This document shows positions 9,891-18,109 of a stretch of DNA of 34,530 nt, one piece after another. The DNA comes from Verrucomicrobiota bacterium. GTDB taxonomy: Bacteria > Verrucomicrobiota > Verrucomicrobiia > Chthoniobacterales > UBA10450. Positions within the stretch are counted from its first letter, which is position 1; each line of letters begins with the position of its first letter. The stretch lies in NCBI GenBank assembly GCA_003218755.1, contig QHOK01000030.1, positions 36,195 through 70,724 on the forward strand, in the 5' to 3' direction. A model generated the notes under the pieces. The model searched no databases. It was not told the origin of the DNA and worked only from the letters and a program-made list of their open reading frames with translations. The translations under genes and the position numbers were made by a program.

Positions 9891-11720
9891 TTGAGTCGAT
9901 TACTTCTCGTGACAGCAAACAATCCGGTTGTCCCAATACCGGTGAAGCCGTCTGTGAGGCCCGGCATGGGGACGAGTCTTTATCACGGTGGCGTGACATT
10001 TCGAGTATGGGCGCCCTTTGCCTCAAGTGTGTTTGCTGCCGGAACTTTTAACGAGTGGAGCGACACAGCCAATCCGTTTGCCAGCGAAGGCAACGGCTAT
10101 TGGTCGGTGGATGTGCCGGGGGCGAAGATTGGTGATGAATATCAGTTTGTTATCCGCAATGGCGATCAGGTGCTATGGCACAAGAATCCCTATGCCAGCG
10201 AGGTGGTGAACTCGTCCGGCAACGCCATCATCCACGATCCCGAGTTCGACTGGACGGGTGAGGATTTTGTGATGCCGCCGCGCAATGAATTGGTGATTTA
10301 CGAGATGCACGTCGGCAGTTTCAACGATTCGCCTGGTGGTGGCCCTGGCACGTTCGACGAAGTTGTGCCCAAGCTAGGTTACCTGCGTGATCTCGGCATC
10401 AATGCGATCGAGATCATGCCGGTGCTGGAGTTTCCGATGAGCTTCTCGTGGGGTTACAATCCTTCGAACCCCTTCGCAGTGGAATCTGCGTTGGGCGGAC
10501 CGCAGGGTCTCCACCGGTTCGTGAAAGCTGCGCATGCACAGGGCATCGCGGTGATCATGGACGTGGTTTACAATCACTTCGGCCCTGGCGATCTCGATCT
10601 CTGGCGCTTCGACGGCTGGAGCGACTGGAATCACAACGGGGGTATCTATTTCTATGACAACGATCGTTCGCACACGCCCTGGGGCGACACTCGTCCGGAC
10701 TACGGGCGGCCAGAGGTACGCCAGTACCTCCGGGATAACGCCCTCTTTTGGCTGAATAAATATCGCATAGACGGTCTGCGTTTCGATTCAGTGAGCAACA
10801 TCCGCAGCGTCAATGGCCGCGACTTGCCCGATGGTTGGAGCCTGCTGCAATGGATCAACAATGAAATCCGTTCCACGCAGTCGTGGAAGATTACTATTGC
10901 CGAGGATTTGCAGAACAACGAGTCGATCACGAAGAGCACTGATGAAGGAGGAGCAGGCTTCGGCTCGCAATGGGACGCCGGTTTTGTGCATCCCATCCGG
11001 GATGCAATCATCGCTCAAAGCGATACGGACCGGAATCTAGATGCCGTTCGGGACGCACTCTATCATCGCTACAACGGCAACGCGGAGCAGCGCGTTATTT
11101 ACACGGAATCGCATGACGAGGTGGCGAATGGTCATGCTCGGGTGCCCGAAGAAATCTGGCCCGGCAATGCCGGAAGTTGGTTTTCGCGGAAACGCTCCAC
11201 TCTCGGTGCCACGCTTGTCTTTACCGCCCCCGGTATTCCAATGATCTTTCAAGGCCAGGAGTTTCTTGAAGATGAATACTTTCGCGACTCGGCTCCGCTC
11301 GATTGGGCGAAACTTGATTCCTACCCGGGTATCAATGCTCTCTATCGCGACCTGATTCGGCTGCGCCGGAACTGGTTCAATCAGACGCGCGGTCTCCGGG
11401 GCCAACACGTCAATGTCCATCACGTCAACAACGCTGATAAGGTGATTGCATTTCATCGTTGGGAAAGCGGCGGACCTGGCGACGACGTAATGGTCGTTGC
11501 AAACTTTGCTAACCGCAGCTACGACAGCTACGCGTTAGGGTTCCCACGAGCAGGCTACTGGCGGGTTCGTTTCAATAGTGACTGGCAAGGTTACAGCTCG
11601 GATTTTGGAAATCAGCTGGGTTACGACACCCTCGCCGGCGACGGATCTCGTGACGGAATGCCGTTTGAGGCAAACGTAGGCCTTGGACCTTACTCCGTTC
11701 TCATCTTGTCGCAGGATTAG
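9891..11720 (+). CDS. GH13 alpha-amylase-family enzyme with N-terminal CBM48 (1,4-alpha-glucan branching enzyme-like)
   Basis: CBM48-like 'VTFRVWAPFASSVFAAGTFNEWSD'; GH13 motifs 'VIMDVVYNHFG', 'DGLRFDSVSNI', 'IAEDLQ', 'TESHDE'. TTG at 9891 has an upstream GAGG; alternative ATG at 9966. Confidence 0.88.
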   Translation: MSRLLLVTANNPVVPIPVKPSVRPGMGTSLYHGGVTFRVWAPFASSVFAAGTFNEWSDTANPFASEGNGYWSVDVPGAKIGDEYQFVIRNGDQVLWHKNPYASEVVNSSGNAIIHDPEFDWTGEDFVMPPRNELVIYEMHVGSFNDSPGGGPGTFDEVVPKLGYLRDLGINAIEIMPVLEFPMSFSWGYNPSNPFAVESALGGPQGLHRFVKAAHAQGIAVIMDVVYNHFGPGDLDLWRFDGWSDWNHNGGIYFYDNDRSHTPWGDTRPDYGRPEVRQYLRDNALFWLNKYRIDGLRFDSVSNIRSVNGRDLPDGWSLLQWINNEIRSTQSWKITIAEDLQNNESITKSTDEGGAGFGSQWDAGFVHPIRDAIIAQSDTDRNLDAVRDALYHRYNGNAEQRVIYTESHDEVANGHARVPEEIWPGNAGSWFSRKRSTLGATLVFTAPGIPMIFQGQEFLEDEYFRDSAPLDWAKLDSYPGINALYRDLIRLRRNWFNQTRGLRGQHVNVHHVNNADKVIAFHRWESGGPGDDVMVVANFANRSYDSYALGFPRAGYWRVRFNSDWQGYSSDFGNQLGYDTLAGDGSRDGMPFEANVGLGPYSVLILSQD

Positions 11721-11854
11721 CCCGTGAAGTATTTTCTCGGCCTGGCTTGATTCTTTGTCCAGGGGAGAGCGGCGTTTCCTATCGTGTTCGTACCCTCTGT
11801 CTTTTCTGGGCACAGCTTTGCGTTTCAAATTTCGCTAATTCCTGCTTCCATCAT

Positions 11855-11872
11855 TTTGCAGACGTCTGCAAA
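11855..11872. promoter_or_regulatory. perfect 18-bp palindrome, possible operator
   Basis: TTTGCAGAC|GTCTGCAAA in the gap between the GH13 gene and ssrA. Confidence 0.3.
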
Positions 11873-12052
11873 TCGCGGATCCACACGTCTTATAAAATAT
11901 CACCATTGGTTTTTGGCGTCCTCTCGCGAAACCTTGCAGGACATAAACGTAAGTAAAACTGCGCATTTTCTTGCTGGCTTGCCGAGCCGTAGCTCGCAAC
12001 AACGTGTTCCATCGACGCTGTGTGTCCGCCTACGCTAAAGCTCCGGCGTGAC

Positions 12053-12074
12053 AGCCCCGAAAGCTTTCGGGGCT
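12053..12074. repeat. perfect 22-bp palindrome abutting the tmRNA 3' end (possible terminator/processing hairpin)
   Basis: AGCCCCGAAAG|CTTTCGGGGCT; no following U-tract on the minus strand. Confidence 0.7.
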
Positions 12075-12427
12075 GGAGGCGAGGGGAGTTGAACCCCTGT
12101 CCTCGTCGCTATCCGCGCAAACATCTACATGTTTATCCGACGATAAAGTCTAGGAGCCAAGCCATGCGCCGGCGCACTACCGGCTCCCGAGCGTCCACGA
12201 AATCGATTCACAAACCGGCGCGGTCGCTCCGCCGATTTGCCAGCCTGCTGTCCACGTTTGCCGCCGTAGCAGGCGTCCAGCGTCAAACGTCGCGGTCAAT
12301 TAAGCCGCGAGAGCGAGACCTTCGTTGTCTGCGTTTATTTTTTTGGTCCGGTTTTTAACGAGGCCAACGAACCATCCTCGACATGCCGCCTGCGCTTCCA
12401 ACGATGAGTCGAAGCCAGTGCGCCCCC
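12074..12427 (-). ncRNA. ssrA: transfer-messenger RNA (tmRNA)
   Basis: 5' GGGGGCG pairs with 3' CGCCTCC plus discriminator A; T-arm 'GGACAGGGGTTCAACTCCCCTCGCCTCCA'; 'GTTGGCCTCGTTAAAAACCGG...' ; tag ORF GCAGACAACGAAGGTCTCGCTCTCGCGGCTTAA = ADNEGLALAA* at 12332..12300. Confidence 0.95.
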
Positions 12428-12501
12428 AATAATTATGCTTGAACAAGTACCCCTTTTTGCAGTCTTATGCAACAGCCCGCGCGTTGTGCGGCGCGACCTG
12501 A

Positions 12502-13461
12502 ATGGCAATCGAAATAACATCTCAATCTTTGGCCGGAGCCCACCCGGACGAGACAGCCGCTTACAAGGAGAGCCTGCCTCGAGCGCTTTCGGGTTTTCCG
12601 GCTACGGATAGGTCTGTCTCGCGCTCTCGATTTTGGCACCCAACTCCGCGATGGACCCGCCGCAACTTTAGCAGCCGAGCAACTGAGCTTTCCGGAGGGA
12701 CGGCCATTATTGTTTCGGTCCCGAAAAGCGGCCGCACCTGGCTTCGTGCATTTATCTGCGCATACTTCTGCAAGCGCTTCGGGCTCGAGTTCACGTTGCG
12801 CCCGGGACGCTACGATTTACCCGAGTTTCCACGGGTTGTGTTCTCTCATGACCTCTTCGAGCATCGCACCAAAGGCGATCGGTGGGACAGAGTTCGCGGC
12901 AAATATCTCGTCCCGCGACGCGAGCTTAACCGGGCGAAGATCATTCTGCTCGCTCGAGACCCGCGCGATTGTTTTGTCTCTCTGTATTTGCAGCTGACAA
13001 GACGCGATCCAAACGCGCCGCTTAGGCTCAGGCAGAAGACGGTGAGTGAAATGCTGCGCGACGAAAAGTTCGGCATGCGGTCGATCGTCAGTACTATGAA
13101 CGATTGGCTGAACGAGTTCTCCGAGCGCGAGAACTTCACCCTCGTCCGCTATGAAGCACTGCGCGCCTCGCCCTCCGAACATTTTCGCGATCTGCTGGCC
13201 GTGCTTGGCGAGTCAGCGCCAGACGCGACGATCTTCCAGGAGGCGCTCGAGTTTTCACGGTTCGATAACATGCAAAAGCTCGAGGCGGCTGGAGCGTTTG
13301 ACTCAAACATCCTGCATCCGGGCGACGTTCGCGATCCCGAATCGTTCAAGGTGCGCCGCGGCAAGGTAGGCGGCTACCGGGAATATCTTTCTGTTGAGGA
13401 TCAGCAATACGCTGCAAACGCGCTGGCTGAACTCGATCCGCGGTTTGGCTATAGTTTCTGA
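12502..13461 (+). CDS. sulfotransferase domain-containing protein
   Basis: 5'-PSB-like 'VSVPKSGRTWLRAFICAYF' and 3'-PB-like 'KIILLARDPRDCFVSLYLQLTRRD'. Confidence 0.85.
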   Translation: MAIEITSQSLAGAHPDETAAYKESLPRALSGFPATDRSVSRSRFWHPTPRWTRRNFSSRATELSGGTAIIVSVPKSGRTWLRAFICAYFCKRFGLEFTLRPGRYDLPEFPRVVFSHDLFEHRTKGDRWDRVRGKYLVPRRELNRAKIILLARDPRDCFVSLYLQLTRRDPNAPLRLRQKTVSEMLRDEKFGMRSIVSTMNDWLNEFSERENFTLVRYEALRASPSEHFRDLLAVLGESAPDATIFQEALEFSRFDNMQKLEAAGAFDSNILHPGDVRDPESFKVRRGKVGGYREYLSVEDQQYAANALAELDPRFGYSF

Positions 13462-13576
13462 GCCTCGCGGGCCTGCCATGGCCGGCTGAACACGGCTAAG
13501 TAGGAGCACATTTATCTTCTCGCCCGGCGGCTGCTGGGCCAGCAAAAAAACCTGAAAAAATTATTGCTTTTTATTT

Positions 13577-13593
13577 CCTACTAAGATAGTGGG
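13577..13593. promoter_or_regulatory. candidate Rrf2-type operator, site 1
   Basis: CCTACTA-AGA-TAGTGGG near-perfect dyad, preceded by TTATTT in an AT-rich promoter-like stretch. Confidence 0.45.
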
Positions 13594-13630
13594 GTATATA
13601 AGCCATAGTGGTTCAGTAGACATTCACCTT

Positions 13631-13855
13631 ATGAAACAGTTAGATAACAGCGGTAAAAATCAGATGAGCCAATCCAACAAAACAACCGGCGAGCTGCGAC
13701 CGGCGTCGGTCGGCAGCAAACCATGCGTGCAAACCTTGGAAAAGGAAGGATTAGCGCTGCCACACACTGAAAATGCTGGCCGGTCAGCGATGGTGCTAAT
13801 ACGGCCAAAAATACACCGCGATCCGATCACAAAACGTTATTTCATACTATCGTAG
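13631..13855 (+). CDS. small hypothetical protein (74 aa from internal ATG; 88 aa if from 13589)
   Basis: ORF 'MKQLDNSGKNQMSQSNKTTGELRPASVGSKPCVQTLEKEGLALPHTENAGRSAMVLIRPKIHRDPITKRYFILS'; no family recognised. Confidence 0.4.
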   Translation: MKQLDNSGKNQMSQSNKTTGELRPASVGSKPCVQTLEKEGLALPHTENAGRSAMVLIRPKIHRDPITKRYFILS

Positions 13856-13857
13856 TA
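13845..13857. promoter_or_regulatory. candidate Rrf2-type operator, site 2
   Basis: TACTA-TCG-TAGTA dyad preceded by TTATTTCA, sharing TTATTTCNTACTA-N3-TAGTRGR with site 1. Confidence 0.45.
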
Positions 13858-13904
13858 GATTTACCTATCGCCAGACATGAGACCGAAAACCCGGATCTAA
13901 AATT

Positions 13905-14063
13905 ATGAAACGCTACACACTTCGAATGCTCATTCACGACGCAAAAATCTTTAACCAATTACGTAGGGAATATCGCCGGACCAAGAAAAACCGGCGCACA
14001 CGTTCCAGCTCCGACTGGCTGTCCCGTTACTTAGCTGGCATGAGGCGACGCGCGCGAGCTTAA
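13905..14063 (+). CDS. small basic hypothetical protein (52 aa)
   Basis: MKRYTLRMLIHDAKIFNQLRREYRRTKKNRRTRSSSDWLSRYLAGMRRRARA*; below the supplied ORF cutoff; no clear ribosome-binding site. Confidence 0.3.
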   Translation: MKRYTLRMLIHDAKIFNQLRREYRRTKKNRRTRSSSDWLSRYLAGMRRRARA

Positions 14064-14067
14064 GAGA

Positions 14068-14199
14068 ATGAAGAAGTCAAAGGTCAGGTTCGGCGACAAC
14101 GGTTCGTTCCTCGTCGTCACCTGTCATTTTGGAAAGAGGATGGATTTGTTTGGGCTCTTTTTCCGCGGACACGTTTTTGTCAAATACCGGAGCGGCTAG
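14068..14199 (+). CDS. small hypothetical protein (43 aa)
   Basis: MKKSKVRFGDNGSFLVVTCHFGKRMDLFGLFFRGHVFVKYRSG*; tandem with the preceding small ORF. Confidence 0.25.
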   Translation: MKKSKVRFGDNGSFLVVTCHFGKRMDLFGLFFRGHVFVKYRSG

Positions 14200-14238
14200 G
14201 CGGCGCATTCGAAGCGGGCACGTGTAAACACTGAAAAC

Positions 14239-14838
14239 ATGAAAATTTCTAAACGTGGCGAGTACGCGTTGCGAGCTCTCATTGACCTCGGCATCGCTTC
14301 AGAATTGGGATGGCCGATGCTTCAAATCAGCGAGCTCGCTTCAAAGGAAAAACTGCCCATCAAATTTCTCGAACAGATTTTCACGCAATTGAAAGCGGGT
14401 GGATACGTGTCAAGTAGGCGCGGAAAATTCGGCGGCTACTCTCTCGCTCGGCCGATGAGCCAAATCAAATTCGGCGCCGTTATTCGTCTCATTGATGGCC
14501 CGTTGGCGCCGATCCGTTGCGTCAGCCAAACCTCCTACGCTCGCTGTTCATGCCCCGACGAGATTCACTGCGGGTTGCGATTGTTGATGTTCGACGTGCG
14601 AAACGCCATCAGTACTATCCTGGATCGCTATACTCTCGCAGACATCGTCGAGATCACGCTTCGCAAATATCGGCGCGACAAAGTTACCCCGCCTTTTTTG
14701 CACCGCGCGATTCCGATTACATCGGTGTTGCCCCAACACAAGGAGGCACTTCGCAGCAAGCGAAGAGCCGCGGCACGCAATCGCTTTTCAGGGTCGCCAG
14801 GGAGCGGAACCAACAATCATCCGCCAAAGAGGCGGTGA
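14239..14838 (+). CDS. Rrf2 family transcriptional regulator with a Cys cluster
   Basis: 'MKISKRGEYALRALIDLG...ISELASKEKLPIKFLEQIFTQLKAGGYVSSRRGKFGGYSLARP' is a typical Rrf2 wHTH; 'CVSQTSYARCSCPDEIHCGLRLLMFDVRNAISTILD'. Confidence 0.92.
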   Translation: MKISKRGEYALRALIDLGIASELGWPMLQISELASKEKLPIKFLEQIFTQLKAGGYVSSRRGKFGGYSLARPMSQIKFGAVIRLIDGPLAPIRCVSQTSYARCSCPDEIHCGLRLLMFDVRNAISTILDRYTLADIVEITLRKYRRDKVTPPFLHRAIPITSVLPQHKEALRSKRRAAARNRFSGSPGSGTNNHPPKRR

Positions 14839-14852
14839 AGGAGGAGCGAATC

Positions 14853-16250
14853 ATGTTAGTCACTAACTATTGCTCAATCAGAAAAATTGCTCTGATTGCC
14901 AGCGTACTGGCTGCCATCCAGCCGCTGACTGCGCGGAGCGCTTCGGAAACTGATCGACTGGAGAAGCTCGAGCGCGCGGTGGAGTTGCTCGAAAAACAGA
15001 ATGCGGAACTCAAAGCGGAGGTGAACAGCCTGAAGTCCAAACAGGCTGCGAGTCCGGCCGACGCGAAATTCAAAACCAAGATGATGTATGACGGAAAGAC
15101 GTACGTGGAGAAGGCGATGGTCGAAGAGAAACCGCCGATTTACGTCCAGCAGCGTGGACCGGAACTGAAGCTGGTGCTGGGTGGATTCATTCAGGTGAAT
15201 TTCGAAGACAGCGACGCCTTCGCTTTCAACGGAAATTTTGGTCAAAGCGCAATCAAAGACCGTTTCAGGCTGCGCCGGGCCCGGGTCAATCTAACCGGCG
15301 ATTTTGCGGAGCAATTCGATTTCAAGGTCGAAGGCGATTTTGGCCAGAATGATGGTACCAACAACAACCGCACGGCATTTTCAGGCACAGATATCTGGCT
15401 CAACTGGCATCAATTTCCAGCTGCGCAAATCAAGATCGGCCAATATAAAGCGCCATTCGGATTGGACCAGCTTACTCCAGATACGTCTCTGTACACTATC
15501 GAACGCACTTTGCCGACCGGCGCAATTACACCGGATCGGCAGATCGGCATTGAACTTTGGGGAAAGCCTTTCACCAAGATTTGGCCTGAGCAGAAGGATT
15601 TGCTGACCTATTACGCCGGCATCTTCAACGGAAATGGCAAGAACACGACCGTTAACGACAACAATAACTTCATGTATGTCGGCCGTCTGGAGTCGACCTT
15701 GTTCAAAGACGTTTTCGGCAAGGGTTCGTTTCTCAAGCTTGGCGCTGACGTTCTCAACAGCCGCGATGACAAGGGGACAAATATCTCACAATCAGGGAAC
15801 CTGCTGGTAAACTCCGATGGCTCGCTCTCGCCGTTTACGCTTCCAGGCGCCGATGAAAGAACGGCTTGGAGCGTGGACGCGTGGCTGAAACTGGGCCCAT
15901 TTGATTTAATCGGGGAATACCTCCAGGAACACGTCAACGGTCGCACTGTTAACGGGGTGCCTTCGGGGTTCGCCGACTTTACGACCGACGGGTACTACGT
16001 AACGGCAGGTTATTTCCTGATCCCGAAGAAGCTTCAAGCCATTGTTCAGTGGCAGGATTTAAACCCGGGACAAAAGGGGGACGACGGCCTTTATTCTATC
16101 CTGGGCGGCCTCAACTACTACATCCGCGGAGACGATCTGAAGCTGATGGTCAACTACATTCATACCTGGTCGGATTTCCGCCGGGCGAATCCTGAATTTG
16201 GCCAGGATGAGTTCGATCAAGTCCTCGGTCGCATTCAGGTGATGTTTTAG
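14853..16250 (+). CDS. OprO/OprP-like porin (outer membrane)
   Basis: Signal peptide, N-terminal coiled coil 'DRLEKLERAVELLEKQNAELKAEVNSL', then 'LVLGGFIQVNFEDSDAF...DRFRLRRARVNLTGDFAEQFDFKVEGDF'. ATG 14853 preceded by GGAGGAG; the 14517 start in the track lies inside the Rrf2 gene. Confidence 0.85.
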   Translation: MLVTNYCSIRKIALIASVLAAIQPLTARSASETDRLEKLERAVELLEKQNAELKAEVNSLKSKQAASPADAKFKTKMMYDGKTYVEKAMVEEKPPIYVQQRGPELKLVLGGFIQVNFEDSDAFAFNGNFGQSAIKDRFRLRRARVNLTGDFAEQFDFKVEGDFGQNDGTNNNRTAFSGTDIWLNWHQFPAAQIKIGQYKAPFGLDQLTPDTSLYTIERTLPTGAITPDRQIGIELWGKPFTKIWPEQKDLLTYYAGIFNGNGKNTTVNDNNNFMYVGRLESTLFKDVFGKGSFLKLGADVLNSRDDKGTNISQSGNLLVNSDGSLSPFTLPGADERTAWSVDAWLKLGPFDLIGEYLQEHVNGRTVNGVPSGFADFTTDGYYVTAGYFLIPKKLQAIVQWQDLNPGQKGDDGLYSILGGLNYYIRGDDLKLMVNYIHTWSDFRRANPEFGQDEFDQVLGRIQVMF

Positions 16251-16310
16251 CCGGCCCCGGTTGAAGTGCTCTTCGATTCCTAAACACGTCGTCTATCTCC
16301 CAAATCCCTT

Positions 16311-17276
16311 ATGAAAAAGATAATAGCAGTGATAACTGCAGCGATTCTTTGTTTTGGATCGTTTGCCACTGCAGAACAAAAAATCACAATTCGGTTCGGG
16401 CATTTTCCAAACATCACTCATGCGCAGGGCGTAATCGCGCACGCGCTTTCGCGGCAAGGCAAAGGCTGGTTTGAACACCGCCTTGGCCCGAACGTTGAGA
16501 TTCAGTGGTTCACCTACAATGCGGGGCCATCAGCCATGGAAGCGATCTTTGCCGGATCGCTTGACGTCACCTATGTCGGACCGAGTCCAGCACTAAATGC
16601 GTACTTCAAGTCAAACGGGGAAGAGATCCGTGTGATTTCCGGCGCGGCCAATGCCGGCGCGGCCCTCGTGGTGAAGGCTAATTCGCCTATCAAGACGGCG
16701 GCGGATTTTCGCGGGAAAAAAATTGCAACGCCGCAGCTCGGCAATACGCAGGACATTTCCTGCCGGGCGTGGTTAAAAGCGCAAGGATTCAAGGTCACTC
16801 AAACCGGCGGCGACGTGACGGTGATCCCAACCGCGAACCCGGATCAGATTGGACTCTTTCAAGGCGGCGAGGTTGATGCCGTTTGGACAGTCGAGCCGTG
16901 GGTGACTCGTCTCGAGCGCGATGCGAAAGCGCGCGTTTTTCTCGACGACAAGAATACGATCACTACCTGGCTTGTATCCAGCATGAAGTTCCTCCGTGAC
17001 CGACGCGAGTTCGCTAAGAAAATCGCGGACGCGAATGTGGAACTAACGAAATGGATCCAGCAGAATCAAGCAGAAGCGCAGAAGTTGTTGATCGAGGAAT
17101 TGAAAGAGGAAACGCGAGCTGATTTTTCGCCAGACGCAGTCGCGCAGGCATGGAATCGGATTCAATTCACGAGCGACGTATCCCTCGATTTAGTTGCCAA
17201 ATCAGTGCAGGATGGAAAAGATGCGGGTTTCTTGAAAGGCACAACAGATACCTCCAAGCTGGTCGAAACTCCGTAA
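16311..17276 (+). CDS. ABC transporter substrate-binding protein, aliphatic sulfonate / NitT-TauT family
   Basis: Signal peptide; 'IRFGHFPNITHAQGVIAHAL', 'VTYVGPSPALNAYFKSNGEEIRVISGAANAGAALVVK', 'AVWTVEPWVTRLE'. Confidence 0.88.
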   Translation: MKKIIAVITAAILCFGSFATAEQKITIRFGHFPNITHAQGVIAHALSRQGKGWFEHRLGPNVEIQWFTYNAGPSAMEAIFAGSLDVTYVGPSPALNAYFKSNGEEIRVISGAANAGAALVVKANSPIKTAADFRGKKIATPQLGNTQDISCRAWLKAQGFKVTQTGGDVTVIPTANPDQIGLFQGGEVDAVWTVEPWVTRLERDAKARVFLDDKNTITTWLVSSMKFLRDRREFAKKIADANVELTKWIQQNQAEAQKLLIEELKEETRADFSPDAVAQAWNRIQFTSDVSLDLVAKSVQDGKDAGFLKGTTDTSKLVETP

Positions 17277-18109
17277 TGCAACGACTCTCCCGCCACCATT
17301 CCTCAGCAGCTGAGGAGCTCGAGGTCATCGCGCCGTCGAAGCTCGCGATCGAGAACGTTTCGAAAAACTTCAAAGGTGCGTCCGGAGCGGTCCTAGCGCT
17401 CGATCGTGTGAGCCTGAATGTCGCTGAAGGTGAATTCGTTTGCCTGGTTGGCGCGAGCGGCTGTGGCAAAACAACATTGCTCAACATCATTGCCGGGCTC
17501 GAAAAACCCGATAGCGGCACAGTGCAGGCTGATGGCAAGTCAATTACCGGCCCCGGCCGCGAGCGGCTCGTCATGTTTCAGGAACCGGCTCTGTTCCCAT
17601 GGCTGAACGTGTTTGGGAACGTTCTATTTGGACTCAAGCTCAAGCCGAATCTGACAAACAAAGATCGGCACGACGTCGCCAAGTACTACCTCGAGCTGGT
17701 CGGTCTCAGTCGGTTCGAGCGCGCCAACGTTCACGAGCTTTCTGGTGGAATGAAGCAGCGTGTATCGCTTGCTCGTGCGCTGGCGCCTAATCCGCGCGTG
17801 CTGCTTATGGACGAGCCGTTTGCTGCTCTCGATGCGCTGACACGTGAGCAACTCTATGGCGATCTCCAGCGAATCTGGAAAGCGCGAAACAAAACAATTG
17901 TTTTTGTTACGCACAACGTGCGCGAGGCAGCTTGTCTCGGCGACCGCGTGATAGTTTTTTCACCACGTCCAGGTCGGATTCGCGAAGAATTTGCTGTGGA
18001 CTTGCCTCGGCCGCGCGACATCAACAGCGTCGACCTTGCGGTTCACGCCACCGAAATTACGAAAGCGCTGAAGAGTCATAGCCAACCGGAGGTCGCAATC
18101 GCAGAATGA
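17276..18109 (+). CDS. ABC transporter ATP-binding protein (SsuB/TauB-like)
   Basis: Walker A 'GASGCGKTTLLNIIAGLEKPDSGTV', signature 'ELSGGMKQRVSLARALAPNPRVLLMDEPFAALDALTR'. Start overlaps the upstream stop (TAATG). Confidence 0.93.
   Translation: MQRLSRHHSSAAEELEVIAPSKLAIENVSKNFKGASGAVLALDRVSLNVAEGEFVCLVGASGCGKTTLLNIIAGLEKPDSGTVQADGKSITGPGRERLVMFQEPALFPWLNVFGNVLFGLKLKPNLTNKDRHDVAKYYLELVGLSRFERANVHELSGGMKQRVSLARALAPNPRVLLMDEPFAALDALTREQLYGDLQRIWKARNKTIVFVTHNVREAACLGDRVIVFSPRPGRIREEFAVDLPRPRDINSVDLAVHATEITKALKSHSQPEVAIAE

Noticed and set aside
12020-12358. + strand ORF of 112 aa
   Set aside because: Lies antisense over the tmRNA gene; composition is that of structured RNA, not protein.
14517-14852. 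N-terminal extension of the porin ORF
   Set aside because: This stretch is the Rrf2 gene in another frame; a signal peptide and ribosome-binding site support the start at 14853.
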